Part shown: piece after piece, positions 23,479-32,362 of the stretch
Position numbering within the stretch: position 1 is the first letter of the stretch
Layout of the letters: each line of letters begins with the position of its first letter
Source of the DNA: Nocardioides islandensis
GTDB taxonomy: Bacteria > Actinomycetota > Actinomycetes > Propionibacteriales > Nocardioidaceae
Direction of reading: 5' to 3'
DNA length: 64,000 bases
NCBI RefSeq assembly: GCF_015352455.1
Contig: NZ_JADKPN010000015.1
Span: 1-64,000, forward strand
The notes under the pieces: model-generated
What the model saw: the letters and a program-made list of their open reading frames with translations, nothing else
Told to the model about the DNA's origin: nothing
The model's database searches: none
Translations under genes and position numbers: made by a program

Positions 23479-24879
23479 TTGTCTTCCAGCGTGTCCTTCA
23501 CCGACCTCGGCGTGCCCGCGAACCTCGCGACCGTCCTGGCCGGCCTGTCCATCACCGACCCCACCCCCATCCAGGCGGCCACGCTGCCCGACTCCCTGGC
23601 CGGACGCGACGTGCTCGGCCGCGGCCGCACCGGCTCGGGCAAGACCTACGCCTTCCTGCTGCCGCTCGTGGCCCGCCTCGCGGCCAGCCCGCGCCGTACC
23701 CGCCCCGGTGCACCCCGCGCCCTCGTCCTGGCCCCGACCCGCGAGCTGGTCGGCCAGATCGACGCGGCGCTGCGCCCGCTCGCCGATGCGGCCGGCCTGC
23801 GCACCCAGACCGTCTTCGGCGGCGTCGGCCAGCACCCGCAGGTGCGCGGCCTCAAGACCGCCGACATCGTGCTCGCCTGCCCCGGCCGTCTCGAGGACCT
23901 GATCGGCCAGGGCCACTGCAGCCTCCGCGACGTCGAGATCACCGTGCTCGACGAGGCCGACCACATGGCCGACCTCGGGTTCCTGCCGGTCGTACGCCGC
24001 CTGCTCGGCCAGACGCCGACGACCGGCCAGCGGCTGCTCTTCTCGGCCACGCTCGACAAGGCCGTCGACGGGCTGGTGCGCCAGTTCCTCCGCAGCCCCA
24101 AGACCCACCAGGCCGACTCGGCGCAGTCGCCGATCGCCACGATGGCCCACCACGTGCTGCACATCCAGCACGAGCAGCGGGTGCCCGTGCTGCTCGACCT
24201 GGCCAGCGCGCCGGGACGCACGGTCGTCTTCACCCGCACCAAGCACCGCGCCAAGCAGCTCGCCAAGCAGCTCAACAAGCTCGGCGTCCCGACCGTCGAC
24301 CTGCACGGCAACCTCAGCCAGGGCGCGCGGACGCGCAACATGGAGGCCTTCCACTCCGGCCGCGCCACCACCCTGGTCGCGACCGACGTGGCCGCGCGCG
24401 GCATCCACGTCGACGACGTGTCGCTCGTCGTGCACGCCGACCCGCCGGCCGAGCACAAGGCCTACCTGCACCGCTCCGGCCGTACGGCGCGGGCCGGCGC
24501 CGAGGGCACCGTCGTCACCCTGATGACCGACGACCAGGTCCGCGAGGTGCGGACCCTCACCAAGGCGGCCGGGGTCCAGCCGACCACGACCCGCGTGGCC
24601 GGGGTCGATGCCGCGGTGCTCCGCACGCTCGCCCCCGGTGAGCGCAGCCTGCGCGGCGGCCTGGTGGCCGACGCGGAGAAGCCGGCGCCGCGGGGACGCG
24701 GCACGAGTGGTGGCAGCCGTGGCGGCGCCGCCGGTTCCACCGGCGGCGGCAAGCCCGGCGGTGGTCGTCCTCGCCGACGCAAGCCGGCCGGCGGTCGCGG
24801 TCAGGGCCAGGGCTCCGCACGACGGACGTCGTCGGGCCGGCCGCACAGCGCGGCCTCCTTCAGCTCCCGGGCGCGCTGA
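23479..24879 (+). CDS. DEAD-box ATP-dependent RNA helicase
   Basis: A 466-aa cytoplasmic RNA helicase. In order: the Q motif with TDPTPIQAATLP, motif I GRTGSGKT (about 50-57), Ia APTRELV, motif II DEAD (about 158-161), motif III SAT, motif IV TRTKHRAK, and motif VI HRSGRTARAG (from about 332). From about residue 400 a Gly/Arg-rich basic tail (SGGSRGGAAGS...RRRKPAGGRG) should bind RNA non-specifically. The start is read as TTG 23479; GTG 23491 is an alternative. Its last 20 bases overlap the convergent mshD. Confidence 0.94.
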   Translation: MSSSVSFTDLGVPANLATVLAGLSITDPTPIQAATLPDSLAGRDVLGRGRTGSGKTYAFLLPLVARLAASPRRTRPGAPRALVLAPTRELVGQIDAALRPLADAAGLRTQTVFGGVGQHPQVRGLKTADIVLACPGRLEDLIGQGHCSLRDVEITVLDEADHMADLGFLPVVRRLLGQTPTTGQRLLFSATLDKAVDGLVRQFLRSPKTHQADSAQSPIATMAHHVLHIQHEQRVPVLLDLASAPGRTVVFTRTKHRAKQLAKQLNKLGVPTVDLHGNLSQGARTRNMEAFHSGRATTLVATDVAARGIHVDDVSLVVHADPPAEHKAYLHRSGRTARAGAEGTVVTLMTDDQVREVRTLTKAAGVQPTTTRVAGVDAAVLRTLAPGERSLRGGLVADAEKPAPRGRGTSGGSRGGAAGSTGGGKPGGGRPRRRKPAGGRGQGQGSARRTSSGRPHSAASFSSRAR

Positions 24880-25705
24880 CCCCTCGGGTGTACATCACGT
24901 GCGTGTCGGTCGGCGCGTGCGTGAAGCCGAGCTTCTCGTAGAGCCCGATGGCCGGCAGGTTGTCGGACTCGACGTAGAGCAGCACGTCCTCCAGCCCGCG
25001 GGACCGCAGGTGCCGCAGCCCGACGTCGAGGAGCGCGTTGCCCAGCCCGCGCCCGTGGACCTCGGGGTCGACGGCCATGACGTACACCTCGCCCAGCGTC
25101 GCCGAGTGCCGCTTGGTCCAGTGGAACCCGTACATCCGGTCGCCCTCCGCCGCGACGACCAGGTCGGCCGGGTCGAACCACGGCTCGGCCATCCGCTCCG
25201 CCAGGTCCACGGCGTCCATCGAGCCCTGCTCGGGGTGGTGGGCGAACGCCGCGGCGTTGACGCGCAGCAGCTCGGCCTCGTCGCCGGGCTCGAAGGACCG
25301 GATCGTCAGGCTCGGTGCGCGCAGGTCGAGAGGGCGCAGCTCCTCGGCGCCGGCCAGGGACCTGCGCATCACCCACAACGCGCGGGTCCGCTCGAACCCG
25401 GTGGACCGCGCGAGCGCGGCGGCCGCCGGGTGGTCGCCGTGCGACCACGCCTGCCAGGGTCCGACACGGTCGCCGAGGGCGGTCGCGAGCAGACGGCCGC
25501 CGACGCCGTGGCCGCGTGCCTCGGGCGCGACGACCAGGTGGACCTGGTCGCCGTCGACCGCCGAGAAGCCGCGCCCCGGCTCGACGTACGTCGTCAGCTC
25601 GCCGCCGTGGTGCCGCAGCCGTCGCCAGGCGCCCTCGTCGAGCGGCTCGAGCCCGTCGGCCTCGGCCGACGCCGCGGAGATCGCCTCGATGTCAGCCAGG
25701 TCCAC
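24860..25705 (-). CDS. mshD: Mycothiol synthase
   Basis: A 281-aa tandem-GNAT protein that acetylates Cys-GlcN-Ins with acetyl-CoA, the last step of mycothiol synthesis. The C-terminal domain has the CoA loop MAVDPEVHGRGLGNALL and the MshD-specific AAFAHHPEQG, WTKRH and YVESDN segments. The N-terminal domain has VVAPEARGHGVGGRLL. It follows glnR on the same strand, 9 bases away, the same order as Rv0818-Rv0819 in Mycobacterium tuberculosis. Confidence 0.93.
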   Translation of the reverse strand: MDLADIEAISAASAEADGLEPLDEGAWRRLRHHGGELTTYVEPGRGFSAVDGDQVHLVVAPEARGHGVGGRLLATALGDRVGPWQAWSHGDHPAAAALARSTGFERTRALWVMRRSLAGAEELRPLDLRAPSLTIRSFEPGDEAELLRVNAAAFAHHPEQGSMDAVDLAERMAEPWFDPADLVVAAEGDRMYGFHWTKRHSATLGEVYVMAVDPEVHGRGLGNALLDVGLRHLRSRGLEDVLLYVESDNLPAIGLYEKLGFTHAPTDTHVMYTRGVSAPGS

Positions 25706-25714
25706 GCCTGGACT

Positions 25715-26428
25715 CTAGGCGTCCTGGCCCTCCCGGACCGCTGCGGCAGGGGTGGGGACGACGAACCGGTAGCCGACGTTGCGGACCGTGCCGATGAGCG
25801 TCTCGTGCTCGGGGCCGAGCTTGGCGCGCAGCCGGCGGACGTGCACGTCGACGGTGCGGGTGCCGCCGAAGTAGTCGTAGCCCCAAACCTCCTGGAGCAG
25901 CTGCTGGCGGCTGAAGACGCGGCCCGGGTGCTGGGCGAGGTACTTGAGGAGCTCGAACTCCTTGAACGTCAGGTCGAGCGAGCGACCGCCGACCTTGGCC
26001 GTGTACGACGCGTCGTCGACGACGACCTCGCCGGACCGGATGACGTGGGCCTCGGGGTCGTCGGCGTCACGGCGAGCGGCGAGCCGGCCGATGGCCAGCC
26101 GGACGCGGGCCTCGAGCTCGGCGGGGCCGGAGGTGTGCAGCACCACGTCGTCCATGCCCCAGTCGTGGGTCACGACGGCCAGCCCGCCCTCGGTGACGAT
26201 GAGGAGCACCGGGATGTCGGTGCCGGTGGTGCGGATCAGCCGGCACAGGTCACGGGCGTGGGCCAGCTCGAGGCGGCCGTCCACGAGGAGCAGGTCGGAG
26301 TCCGGCGCCTCCAGCAGCGCGCTGCCCTCGGCCGGGAGGATCTTGACCTGGTGACCCAGGAGGGAGAGTCCGGGCAGCACCTCGACCGAGGGCTGGAGGG
26401 CGTTGGTCAGCAGGAGCAGGGTGCTCAA
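25715..26428 (-). CDS. glnR: GlnR, OmpR-family nitrogen regulator
   Basis: A 237-aa orphan response regulator. The receiver domain begins LLLLTNALQPSVEVLPGL and has the single acidic-pocket residue Asp50 (LLLVD50GR), exactly the GlnR arrangement, where it helps dimerisation without a partner kinase. The winged-helix DNA-binding domain spans about 135-228 (LDLTFKEFELLKYLAQHPG, TRTVDVHVRRLRAKLG, GTVRNVGYRF). In actinomycetes it controls glnA, amtB and other nitrogen genes. It is divergent from the sulfur-carrier gene. Confidence 0.92.
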   Translation of the reverse strand: MSTLLLLTNALQPSVEVLPGLSLLGHQVKILPAEGSALLEAPDSDLLLVDGRLELAHARDLCRLIRTTGTDIPVLLIVTEGGLAVVTHDWGMDDVVLHTSGPAELEARVRLAIGRLAARRDADDPEAHVIRSGEVVVDDASYTAKVGGRSLDLTFKEFELLKYLAQHPGRVFSRQQLLQEVWGYDYFGGTRTVDVHVRRLRAKLGPEHETLIGTVRNVGYRFVVPTPAAAVREGQDA

Positions 26429-26520
26429 CGTGGCACTCCTCCGCGTGGGCGGGATCGGGGCTGTCAGGCTCGTTCGGGGAAGCTCGGACGTCCTTGGCCG
26501 ATGAGGAAGGATATCCGCCC

Positions 26521-26793
26521 ATGAGCGCCGGGACGGTCACTGTCCGTTATTGGGCGTCGGCCCGCGCCGCCGCCGGTGTCGCGTCCGACGCCGTCGAGGT
26601 CGACGGCCCGGTGAGCCTGGCCGACCTGCGTGACCACGCGGTCGCGCTGCACCCGGGCACCCGGCTGGAGGCGGTCCTGGGAGCCTGCTCGGTGCTCGTC
26701 GGCGACCGGCCGGTCGGCTCGCTGGACCCGGCCGACGTGGTCGTCGAGCCCGGGCAGACGGTCGAGTTCCTGCCGCCGTTCGCGGGCGGATGA
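26521..26793 (+). CDS. MoaD/ThiS-family sulfur-carrier protein
   Basis: A 90-aa beta-grasp protein ending in GG (PPFAGG), the tail that is adenylated and thiocarboxylated in sulfur carriers. It starts at ATG 26521 with AGGAAGG 8 nt upstream. The next five genes are all sulfur or thiol linked. It could donate sulfur to a cofactor or thiolated metabolite; molybdopterin use cannot be claimed, since no moa genes are near. Confidence 0.85.
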   Translation: MSAGTVTVRYWASARAAAGVASDAVEVDGPVSLADLRDHAVALHPGTRLEAVLGACSVLVGDRPVGSLDPADVVVEPGQTVEFLPPFAGG

Positions 26794-26838
26794 CTGACCA
26801 GGCGGAATGAGCCGCGCCCTCCCCGGGTTGCGGCGTAC

Positions 26839-27282
26839 ATGACGACCGGACTGTGGGTGGTGCTCGCCTGCCTGCTGCTGGTCGTCGGCTTCGCCGTCTA
26901 CCGCGTGCGCACCGACGGACGCTTCCACCGCCGCCGCGGCGCCGAGGCCGGTACGCCGGCGGCCCCGACGACCGCGAGCGTGCTGACCGGCGCCGGCATC
27001 GACGTCCCTCTCGGCGACCGCGCCACGCTGCTCCAGTTCTCCTCGGCGTTCTGCGCGCCGTGCCGGGCCACCCGCCGGGTCCTGGGCGAGGTCGTCGACC
27101 TGGTGCCCGGCGTGACCCACCTGGAGGTCGACGCCGAGCAGCACCTCGAGGTGGTCCGCGCCCTGCACGTCCTGCGGACCCCGACCACCCTCATCCTCGA
27201 CCCGGACGGGCACGAGGTGTCGCGGGCGTCCGGGCTGCCCGCTCGCGACCAGGTGCTGGCCGCGCTGGCCCGGGTGTCCTGA
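26839..27282 (+). CDS. Membrane-anchored thioredoxin-family protein
   Basis: A 147-aa protein with an N-terminal helix (about 5-21) and then a basic stretch RVRTDGRFHRRRG. The thioredoxin fold from about 45 has the redox motif Cys72-Ala-Pro-Cys75 in AFCAPCRA and the cis-Pro in RTPTTLIL. By the positive-inside rule the basic residues put the fold in the cytoplasm. It lies 46 nt after the sulfur-carrier gene and may reduce or recycle persulfides in this operon. Confidence 0.85.
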   Translation: MTTGLWVVLACLLLVVGFAVYRVRTDGRFHRRRGAEAGTPAAPTTASVLTGAGIDVPLGDRATLLQFSSAFCAPCRATRRVLGEVVDLVPGVTHLEVDAEQHLEVVRALHVLRTPTTLILDPDGHEVSRASGLPARDQVLAALARVS

Positions 27283-27362
27283 TGTCCACATCTCGGACAC
27301 CCCATCCGCGATTTGAGACGTTTCGTAGGTGGAACCCCCGCTGCCGCCCTACAGTTGCCGCC

Positions 27363-27440
27363 ATGTCCTCGACCATGCTGACCAAGCGCCGCGCAGTGGA
27401 CCACTGCCGCGTGCGCTCGGCGCTGTGTCGGATGCGCTGA
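27363..27440 (+). CDS. Ms5788A-type Cys-containing leader peptide
   Basis: A 25-codon ORF: MSSTMLTKRRAVDHC then RVRSALCRMR. It matches the actinobacterial Ms5788A leader-peptide family (LTKRRAVD...CRVR...LCR), placed, as in mycobacteria, just upstream of DUF4395 and a sulfurtransferase. There, leaderless Cys-coding ORFs act as cysteine-responsive attenuators. A -10-like TACAGT at 27350-27355 would put the transcript start on the A of ATG, so a leaderless mRNA is plausible. GGGCC-TGA-GGCCC (27453-27465) right after the stop could be part of the attenuator. Confidence 0.82.
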   Translation: MSSTMLTKRRAVDHCRVRSALCRMR

Positions 27441-27538
27441 GCGGTCGCGCCCGGGCCTGAGGCCCACCCTTCTTCGTCGCGCCCGCTGCCCTCGTGCCCT
27501 TCAGCGCACGCCCGTCGTCGACGACCCCCAGGAGTGTC

Positions 27539-27988
27539 ATGTCCACCCAGATCGATCCCCGCGGCCAGCGGTTCGCCGCGTCCGTGACGAGCGTCGTGCT
27601 CGTGGCGGCGCTGGCGACCGCTCCGGGTGCCCTGGCGGTCACGCTGCTGTCCCTGCAGGCGGCGCTGTTCGCGACCGCCGTCGCCCTCGGGGTGCAGCGG
27701 ACGCCGGTCGCCGCGGTCTACCGCTCGGTGGTCCGCCCCCGGCTGGGGCCGCCCAGCCACACCGAGGACGCCACGCCGCCCCGCTTCGCCCAGGGGGTCG
27801 GTCTGGTGTTCGCGCTGGTGGGCCTCGTCGGCTTCCTCACCGGTGTCGACGCCCTCGGTTACGTGGCCACCGGGTTCGCCCTCGTGGCCGCGCTGCTCAA
27901 CGCCACCATCGGCCTCTGCCTCGGCTGCGAGGTCTACCTCCGGATTCCCACCCCGCTTATCGCAGCAACGACAAGGAGCACCACATGA
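27539..27988 (+). CDS. DUF4395 membrane protein
   Basis: A 149-aa integral membrane protein with four hydrophobic helices (about 15-32, 34-50, 80-100, 102-125). A conserved GLCLGCEVY motif near the end holds two Cys that could take part in sulfur transfer or redox. The ATG at 27539 has AGGAG 5 nt upstream. It is always found next to this rhodanese and may be a membrane partner for thiosulfate or sulfane sulfur. Its stop overlaps the next ATG (ATGA). Confidence 0.88.
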   Translation: MSTQIDPRGQRFAASVTSVVLVAALATAPGALAVTLLSLQAALFATAVALGVQRTPVAAVYRSVVRPRLGPPSHTEDATPPRFAQGVGLVFALVGLVGFLTGVDALGYVATGFALVAALLNATIGLCLGCEVYLRIPTPLIAATTRSTT

Positions 27989-28833
27989 GCCGCGAGAACA
28001 CCCTCGTCTCCGCCCAGTGGGTCGAGGACCACCTCGGCGACGACAACATCGTGCTCGTCGAGGTCGACGAGGACACGTCGGCCTACGACAAGGGCCACAT
28101 CACGGGCGCCATCAAGCTCGACTGGACGACCGACCTGCAGGACCAGGTCCGTCGCGACTTCATCAACAAGGAGCAGTTCGAGGCGCTGCTGAGCTCCAAG
28201 GGCGTCGGCAACGACGACACCGTGGTGCTCTACGGCGGCAACAACAACTGGTTCGCGGCCTACGCCTACTGGTACTTCAAGCTCTACGGCCACCAGGACG
28301 TCAAGCTCCTCGACGGCGGGCGCAAGAAGTGGGAGCTCGACTCCCGCGAGCTGGTCTCCGACGTGCCCGAGCGGCCCGCCACGACGTACTCCGCCCAGGA
28401 CCAGGACACGAGCATCCGCGCGTTCCGCGACGAGGTCGTCGACGCGATCGGCGTGAAGAACCTGGTCGACGTGCGCAGCCCCGACGAGTACGCCGGCCGG
28501 CTGCTCGCCCCGGCCCACCTGCCGCAGGAGCAGGCCCAGCGCGCCGGTCACATCCCGACCGCGGCCAACGTGCCGTGGAGCAAGGCGGCCAACGACGACG
28601 GCACCTTCCGGTCCGACGACGAGCTGAAGCAGATCTACACCGAGGCCGGTGTCGACTGGAGCAAGGACACCATCGCGTACTGCCGCATCGGCGAGCGCTC
28701 GTCGCACACGTGGTTCGTGTTCCACGAGCTGCTCGACGAGGCGAACGTGAAGAACTACGACGGTTCCTGGACGGAGTACGGCTCGCTCGTCGGCGTGCCG
28801 GTCTCCCTGGGTGACGAGAGGGGCGAGGCATGA
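27985..28833 (+). CDS. Thiosulfate sulfurtransferase (rhodanese)
   Basis: A 282-aa two-domain rhodanese of the SseA/CysA type. The inactive N-terminal domain (AYDKGHITGAIKLDW) is followed by the active C-terminal one. Catalytic Cys233 lies in the loop YCRIGERSSHTW, where the CRxGxR form is usual for thiosulfate sulfurtransferases. It moves sulfane sulfur from thiosulfate to cyanide or a thiol acceptor. It is coupled on both sides by ATGA overlaps. Confidence 0.93.
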   Translation: MSRENTLVSAQWVEDHLGDDNIVLVEVDEDTSAYDKGHITGAIKLDWTTDLQDQVRRDFINKEQFEALLSSKGVGNDDTVVLYGGNNNWFAAYAYWYFKLYGHQDVKLLDGGRKKWELDSRELVSDVPERPATTYSAQDQDTSIRAFRDEVVDAIGVKNLVDVRSPDEYAGRLLAPAHLPQEQAQRAGHIPTAANVPWSKAANDDGTFRSDDELKQIYTEAGVDWSKDTIAYCRIGERSSHTWFVFHELLDEANVKNYDGSWTEYGSLVGVPVSLGDERGEA

Positions 28834-29129
28834 GCTGCGGAGCGAAGCTGGGCGGGTTGTCGCTGAACGGCGTCAACGTGGCCAAGGAGGCCATCATCCA
28901 GGGCCAGGTGGTGCGCGAGGGCGTCCCCGTCGAGAACGCCTACGTGCGGCTGCTCGACCGGACCGGCGAGTTCACCGCGGAGGTGCCCACCAACGAGGAG
29001 GGCCACTTCAGGTTCTTCGCCGGCGACGGCGAGTGGACGCTGCGGACCCTGGCCCCGCGGGCCGAGGCGGTCGACAAGAAGGTGATCGCCCAGACGGGGT
29101 CGATCGCCGAGGTCGCCATCGCCGTCTGA
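28830..29129 (+). CDS. DUF1416 family protein
   Basis: A 99-aa single-domain protein starting MSCGAKLGG, with an N-terminal Cys followed by a beta-sandwich (GQVVREGVPVENAYVRLLD, EGHFRFFAGDGEWTLRTL) like transthyretin or Cna-B domains. It is the standard last gene of the rhodanese operon in actinobacteria, and the near-terminal Cys may accept sulfur. Function is unproven. Confidence 0.9.
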   Translation: MSCGAKLGGLSLNGVNVAKEAIIQGQVVREGVPVENAYVRLLDRTGEFTAEVPTNEEGHFRFFAGDGEWTLRTLAPRAEAVDKKVIAQTGSIAEVAIAV

Positions 29130-29202
29130 GCGGCACGACCGCCGGACCGCCGACATGCGTCGAAGCGCCTCGGGGCGCTGCGGGACGTGAAACCCTGCTC
29201 GG

Positions 29203-30273
29203 GTGTCCGAGACCACCACACGTGGGGCGGCGCCGGTCCTCGACCTCGCGCGCCTGACGTCGCTGCGCGCGTTCGCGGCGCTGGCGGTCTTCGGCTTCCA
29301 CGCCGGGACGGCGTTCGACCTCCCGGCGGTCCGCAAGCTCTTCGGCCTCGGGTACGCCGGCGTCGGGTTCTTCTTCATCCTCTCGGGCTTCGTGCTCACC
29401 TGGGCCACTCGCCCCGGGACGCCGGCCACCCGGTTCTACCGGCGGCGGTTCGCCCGGGTGTACCCGGCGTACCTCGTGTCCACGGTCGTCGCCGGTATCG
29501 CGCTGGGGTTCGGCGGTCCGCTGGAGTGGGTGCTGAACCTGTTCCTGGTGCAGGCGTGGCACCCCAGTGACACCATCCAGTTCGGGATCAACGGCGTCAC
29601 CTGGTCGCTGGCCTGCGAGGCGTTCTTCTACCTCCTCTGGCCCGTGCTCGCCGTGGTGGCCCGGCGGCGCCTCGGCGTCTTCGCCGTGGCCGCGACAGCG
29701 GCGTACCTGGTCGGGGCCGGCTTCACGACCTGGGCAATCGCCGCGGACCACGGTGTCCGGCTCGCCTACGTCAACCCGGCACTCCGCCTCGGCGAGTTCC
29801 TGCTCGGGATCGTGCTAGCCGTCCTCGTCCAGCGTGGCGCGCTGGCCCGGCTCTCGCTGCCGCTCGCGCTGGTCGCGCTGGCGGTCAACTGGTACCTGGT
29901 CCGCCGCTTCTTCTCCGAGGACTTCCCGCTCCCCGACTACCTGATGGTGCCGTCGTACTTCCTGCTCGTCTGGGCCGCGGCCACCGCCGACCTCCGCGGA
30001 CGGGCGGGCGTCCTGGCCCATCCGCTGCTCGTGTACGCCGGCCAGGTGTCGTTCTGCTTCTACCTCGTCCACCAGTTCGGCATCGACCTGGTCGTCCACC
30101 TCGACCCGGGCGTGTCCCCGATGGTCGAGGCCGCGGTCGCCCTCGCGATGGCGGCGGTCTTCGCTGCGGCGCTGCACCACCTGGTCGAGGTGCCGGCCCA
30201 GCGCGCCCTGTCCGGCCGGCGTGCGCAGCAGGCGCCCGTGCACGCGGGGCACGCCTCGTCGAGCGCCGACTGA
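29203..30273 (+). CDS. Acyltransferase 3 (OafA/YrhL family)
   Basis: A 356-aa integral membrane O-acyltransferase with about ten helices. The family signature LTSLRAFAALAVFGFHAG at the N-terminus contains the key His, and RRRFARVYPAYLVS and TWSLACEAFFYLLWP follow. Such proteins move acetyl or succinyl groups from the cytoplasm to surface glycans or lipids. It opens the polysaccharide locus with a GTG start and lies 20 nt upstream of a glycosyltransferase. Confidence 0.9.
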   Translation: MSETTTRGAAPVLDLARLTSLRAFAALAVFGFHAGTAFDLPAVRKLFGLGYAGVGFFFILSGFVLTWATRPGTPATRFYRRRFARVYPAYLVSTVVAGIALGFGGPLEWVLNLFLVQAWHPSDTIQFGINGVTWSLACEAFFYLLWPVLAVVARRRLGVFAVAATAAYLVGAGFTTWAIAADHGVRLAYVNPALRLGEFLLGIVLAVLVQRGALARLSLPLALVALAVNWYLVRRFFSEDFPLPDYLMVPSYFLLVWAAATADLRGRAGVLAHPLLVYAGQVSFCFYLVHQFGIDLVVHLDPGVSPMVEAAVALAMAAVFAAALHHLVEVPAQRALSGRRAQQAPVHAGHASSSAD

Positions 30274-30293
30274 TCCACGAGAAGATCGGGACC

Positions 30294-31316
30294 GTGGCAG
30301 CCAGCAGGGACTACGACGTCGTCGTGCCGACGTCGGGCCGGCACTGGGACTACCTCGTGGCCGCGCTCGACAGCGTCGCCGCCCAGACCGTGCCACCGAC
30401 CAGGACGATCGTCGTGGTCGACGGGGACGAGCACGCGGGGGAGCGGCTGCGCGACCGCGGTGGCGTGGACGTCATCGTCCGCGAGCGACGGGGTGGGGCC
30501 GCCGTTGCGCGCCAGGCGGGCATCGAGGCCGCGACCAGCACCTGGGTCGCGCTGCTCGACGACGACGACCTGTGGCTGCCGACCAAGCAGGAGCGGCTGT
30601 TCGCCTACGTCGACGAGCACCCGGAGTGCCGGGCGGTCCGGGCCGGCTACTGGATGTTCGCGGAGTCCGGCGACGCCTCGGGTCTCTTCGGGCAGCAGCC
30701 GGAGATGGTCGGCCACGACCTGGCCGAGCTGGAGCGGGCGGCGCGCACCGCCGAGCCGCGCAACGACCTGGACTACCTCGACATCGAGGGCCAGAGCCTG
30801 GCGCTGCTGATGGAGCGCAACCGCGGGGTCATCGGCACCTCGATGGTGGCCACCGACATCCTGCAGTCCCTGCCTCCCGTGCCGGCCGGGCTCACGCCGG
30901 GGGACGACCACCTGCTCTTCTGCCACGTCGCCGCGCGCACCGAGTGGCACCTGGTGCGCGAGCGGCTCGAGCTCTACCGCCTCCACGGCGGGCAGGACTC
31001 GCGCAACCCGGGCCCCGAGCCGGCGCTCGCCATCCTGCGGGGCCGCCGCATCGCCTGGGACACCTACCGGGACCAGGCGCCGCCGCTGGCGTCGTACGGC
31101 CCGTCGTACTCCACGGAGCTGCGGCAGGCCTGGTGGACGGTGCTGCGCCAGACGGGCAGTCCGCGCGCGGCGCTCCGGGTGTACGCCGCGGGGCTCGCGT
31201 TGCTCCCGCGATGGCGGCACCGCCTGGCCGCGGCCGTGCCCGAGCCGGTCGTCCACCGCTGGCGTGGCGCGCTCCGGCGCCCCGGCCACGAGCAGAAGGG
31301 ACGGCCGTCGTGGTGA
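30294..31316 (+). CDS. Glycosyltransferase family 2
   Basis: A 340-aa GT-A enzyme. The nucleotide-sugar site shows VVVPTSGRHWDYLVAALDSV at the start, VVDGDEHAGERL, and the metal-binding LLDDDDLWLPTKQ near residue 85. The C-terminal third is basic and lacks membrane helices. It starts GTG at 30294 and overlaps the next gene. The donor sugar is not predictable. Confidence 0.88.
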   Translation: MAASRDYDVVVPTSGRHWDYLVAALDSVAAQTVPPTRTIVVVDGDEHAGERLRDRGGVDVIVRERRGGAAVARQAGIEAATSTWVALLDDDDLWLPTKQERLFAYVDEHPECRAVRAGYWMFAESGDASGLFGQQPEMVGHDLAELERAARTAEPRNDLDYLDIEGQSLALLMERNRGVIGTSMVATDILQSLPPVPAGLTPGDDHLLFCHVAARTEWHLVRERLELYRLHGGQDSRNPGPEPALAILRGRRIAWDTYRDQAPPLASYGPSYSTELRQAWWTVLRQTGSPRAALRVYAAGLALLPRWRHRLAAAVPEPVVHRWRGALRRPGHEQKGRPSW

Positions 31317-32197
31317 CGCCGCGGTTCACCTACCTGGTGACCAGCTACCGGAACCCCGAGCAGCTCTACCGGCTGGTCGCCCGGTTGCGGTCGCTGTCCC
31401 CGGAGGCGGGCGTGGTGGTGAGCCACGACCGCAAGTCGGCGCCCCTCGACGACGGCCGGCTCGAGCCGCTGCGAGCGACCTGGTGGCCGACGCCCACGCC
31501 GGTGTCGTGGGGCGACGGCTCGTACCTGCTGTCGATCCTGGCGGCGTACCGGCGGCTGGACCCCGGCCCGGAGCAGTGGGTGACCACCCTGTCCGGGCAG
31601 GACTACCCGCTCCGCCCGCTGGCCGAGTACGAGGCACACCTCGCGACCAGTGGCGCCAACGCGCTGCTCGAGGAGACCCCGGACACGCCCGAGGAGTGGA
31701 ACCTGCGGCGCCGCTACGTCCGGCGCAGCCACCGGGTCCCGGCGTTCGCCGCGCGAGGGGCGACGGGGAAGCTGGTCCGCCTCGTGCCCGGCTTGACCTG
31801 GGCCCCGATGCCGCACGGCCTGCGGCCCACGATCGAACGGCCCGTCCTCGCGCGGCCGTACCGACTCCGCGACGTCCACCGCGGCAACGACCTCTTCGCG
31901 GTCGACGGGACGGCCGTGCGCGCCCTGCTGACGGCGCCGCCTCGCGTGCTGCGGCACTTCGTGCGCACCCCGACGCCGTCCGAGGGCTTCGCGCACACCG
32001 TCCTGATGAACGACCCGGACATCGTCGTGCGACCGGAGATGCTCCACTTCGCGCGCTGGCAGGCCTCCGCGCACCCCGACGACCTGGGCCTCGACGACCT
32101 CGACGAGGCCCGGGCCTCAGGGCGGTGGTTCGCCCGGAAGTTCACGCAGGATTCCCCCGCGCTGGACCGGCTCGACGAGCTGCTCGACCTGCCGTGA
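31310..32197 (+). CDS. GT14-like beta-1,6-N-acetylglucosaminyltransferase-family protein
   Basis: A 295-aa protein with the Core-2/I-branching layout: YLVTSYRNPEQLYRLVARL, then VSWGDGSYLLSILAAYRRL, then TLSGQDYPLRPLAEYEAHL, which matches the GT14 SGxDYPL motif. HRGNDLFAVDG and PSEGFAHTVLMN near the C-terminus complete it. The start is one of two adjacent GTG codons; 31310 has AAGGGA 9 nt away. It overlaps the previous gene by 7 bases. Confidence 0.8.
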   Translation: MVTPRFTYLVTSYRNPEQLYRLVARLRSLSPEAGVVVSHDRKSAPLDDGRLEPLRATWWPTPTPVSWGDGSYLLSILAAYRRLDPGPEQWVTTLSGQDYPLRPLAEYEAHLATSGANALLEETPDTPEEWNLRRRYVRRSHRVPAFAARGATGKLVRLVPGLTWAPMPHGLRPTIERPVLARPYRLRDVHRGNDLFAVDGTAVRALLTAPPRVLRHFVRTPTPSEGFAHTVLMNDPDIVVRPEMLHFARWQASAHPDDLGLDDLDEARASGRWFARKFTQDSPALDRLDELLDLP

Positions 32198-32274
32198 AGC
32201 GCCCACCGGCACCGGCCCGGTCGGCTAGCCTCGTGGGAAGTAAAGACCGAGAGGCGGGGTGGTCCGTCAGCTGC

Positions 32275-32362
32275 AGCCGAGCACCGGGAGTGAGAGCACG
32301 TGACTGAGGGTCTGGCCGCCCGGGCCGTCGCTTTCTACCTGCCCCAGTTCCACCCGGTCCCG
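32275..32362 (+). repeat. Second copy of the 88-bp direct repeat
   Basis: Identical to window bases 1-88. Here it is in its natural place, since the coding sequence continues through a complete WbsX-like domain. The upstream bases (32198-32274) form the gap after the GT14-like gene. Confidence 0.95.

Noticed and set aside
24608..26524. A 638-codon plus-strand frame spanning mshD and glnR
   Set aside because: Both genes beneath it on the minus strand are intact and canonical. The long frame is a GC artefact.
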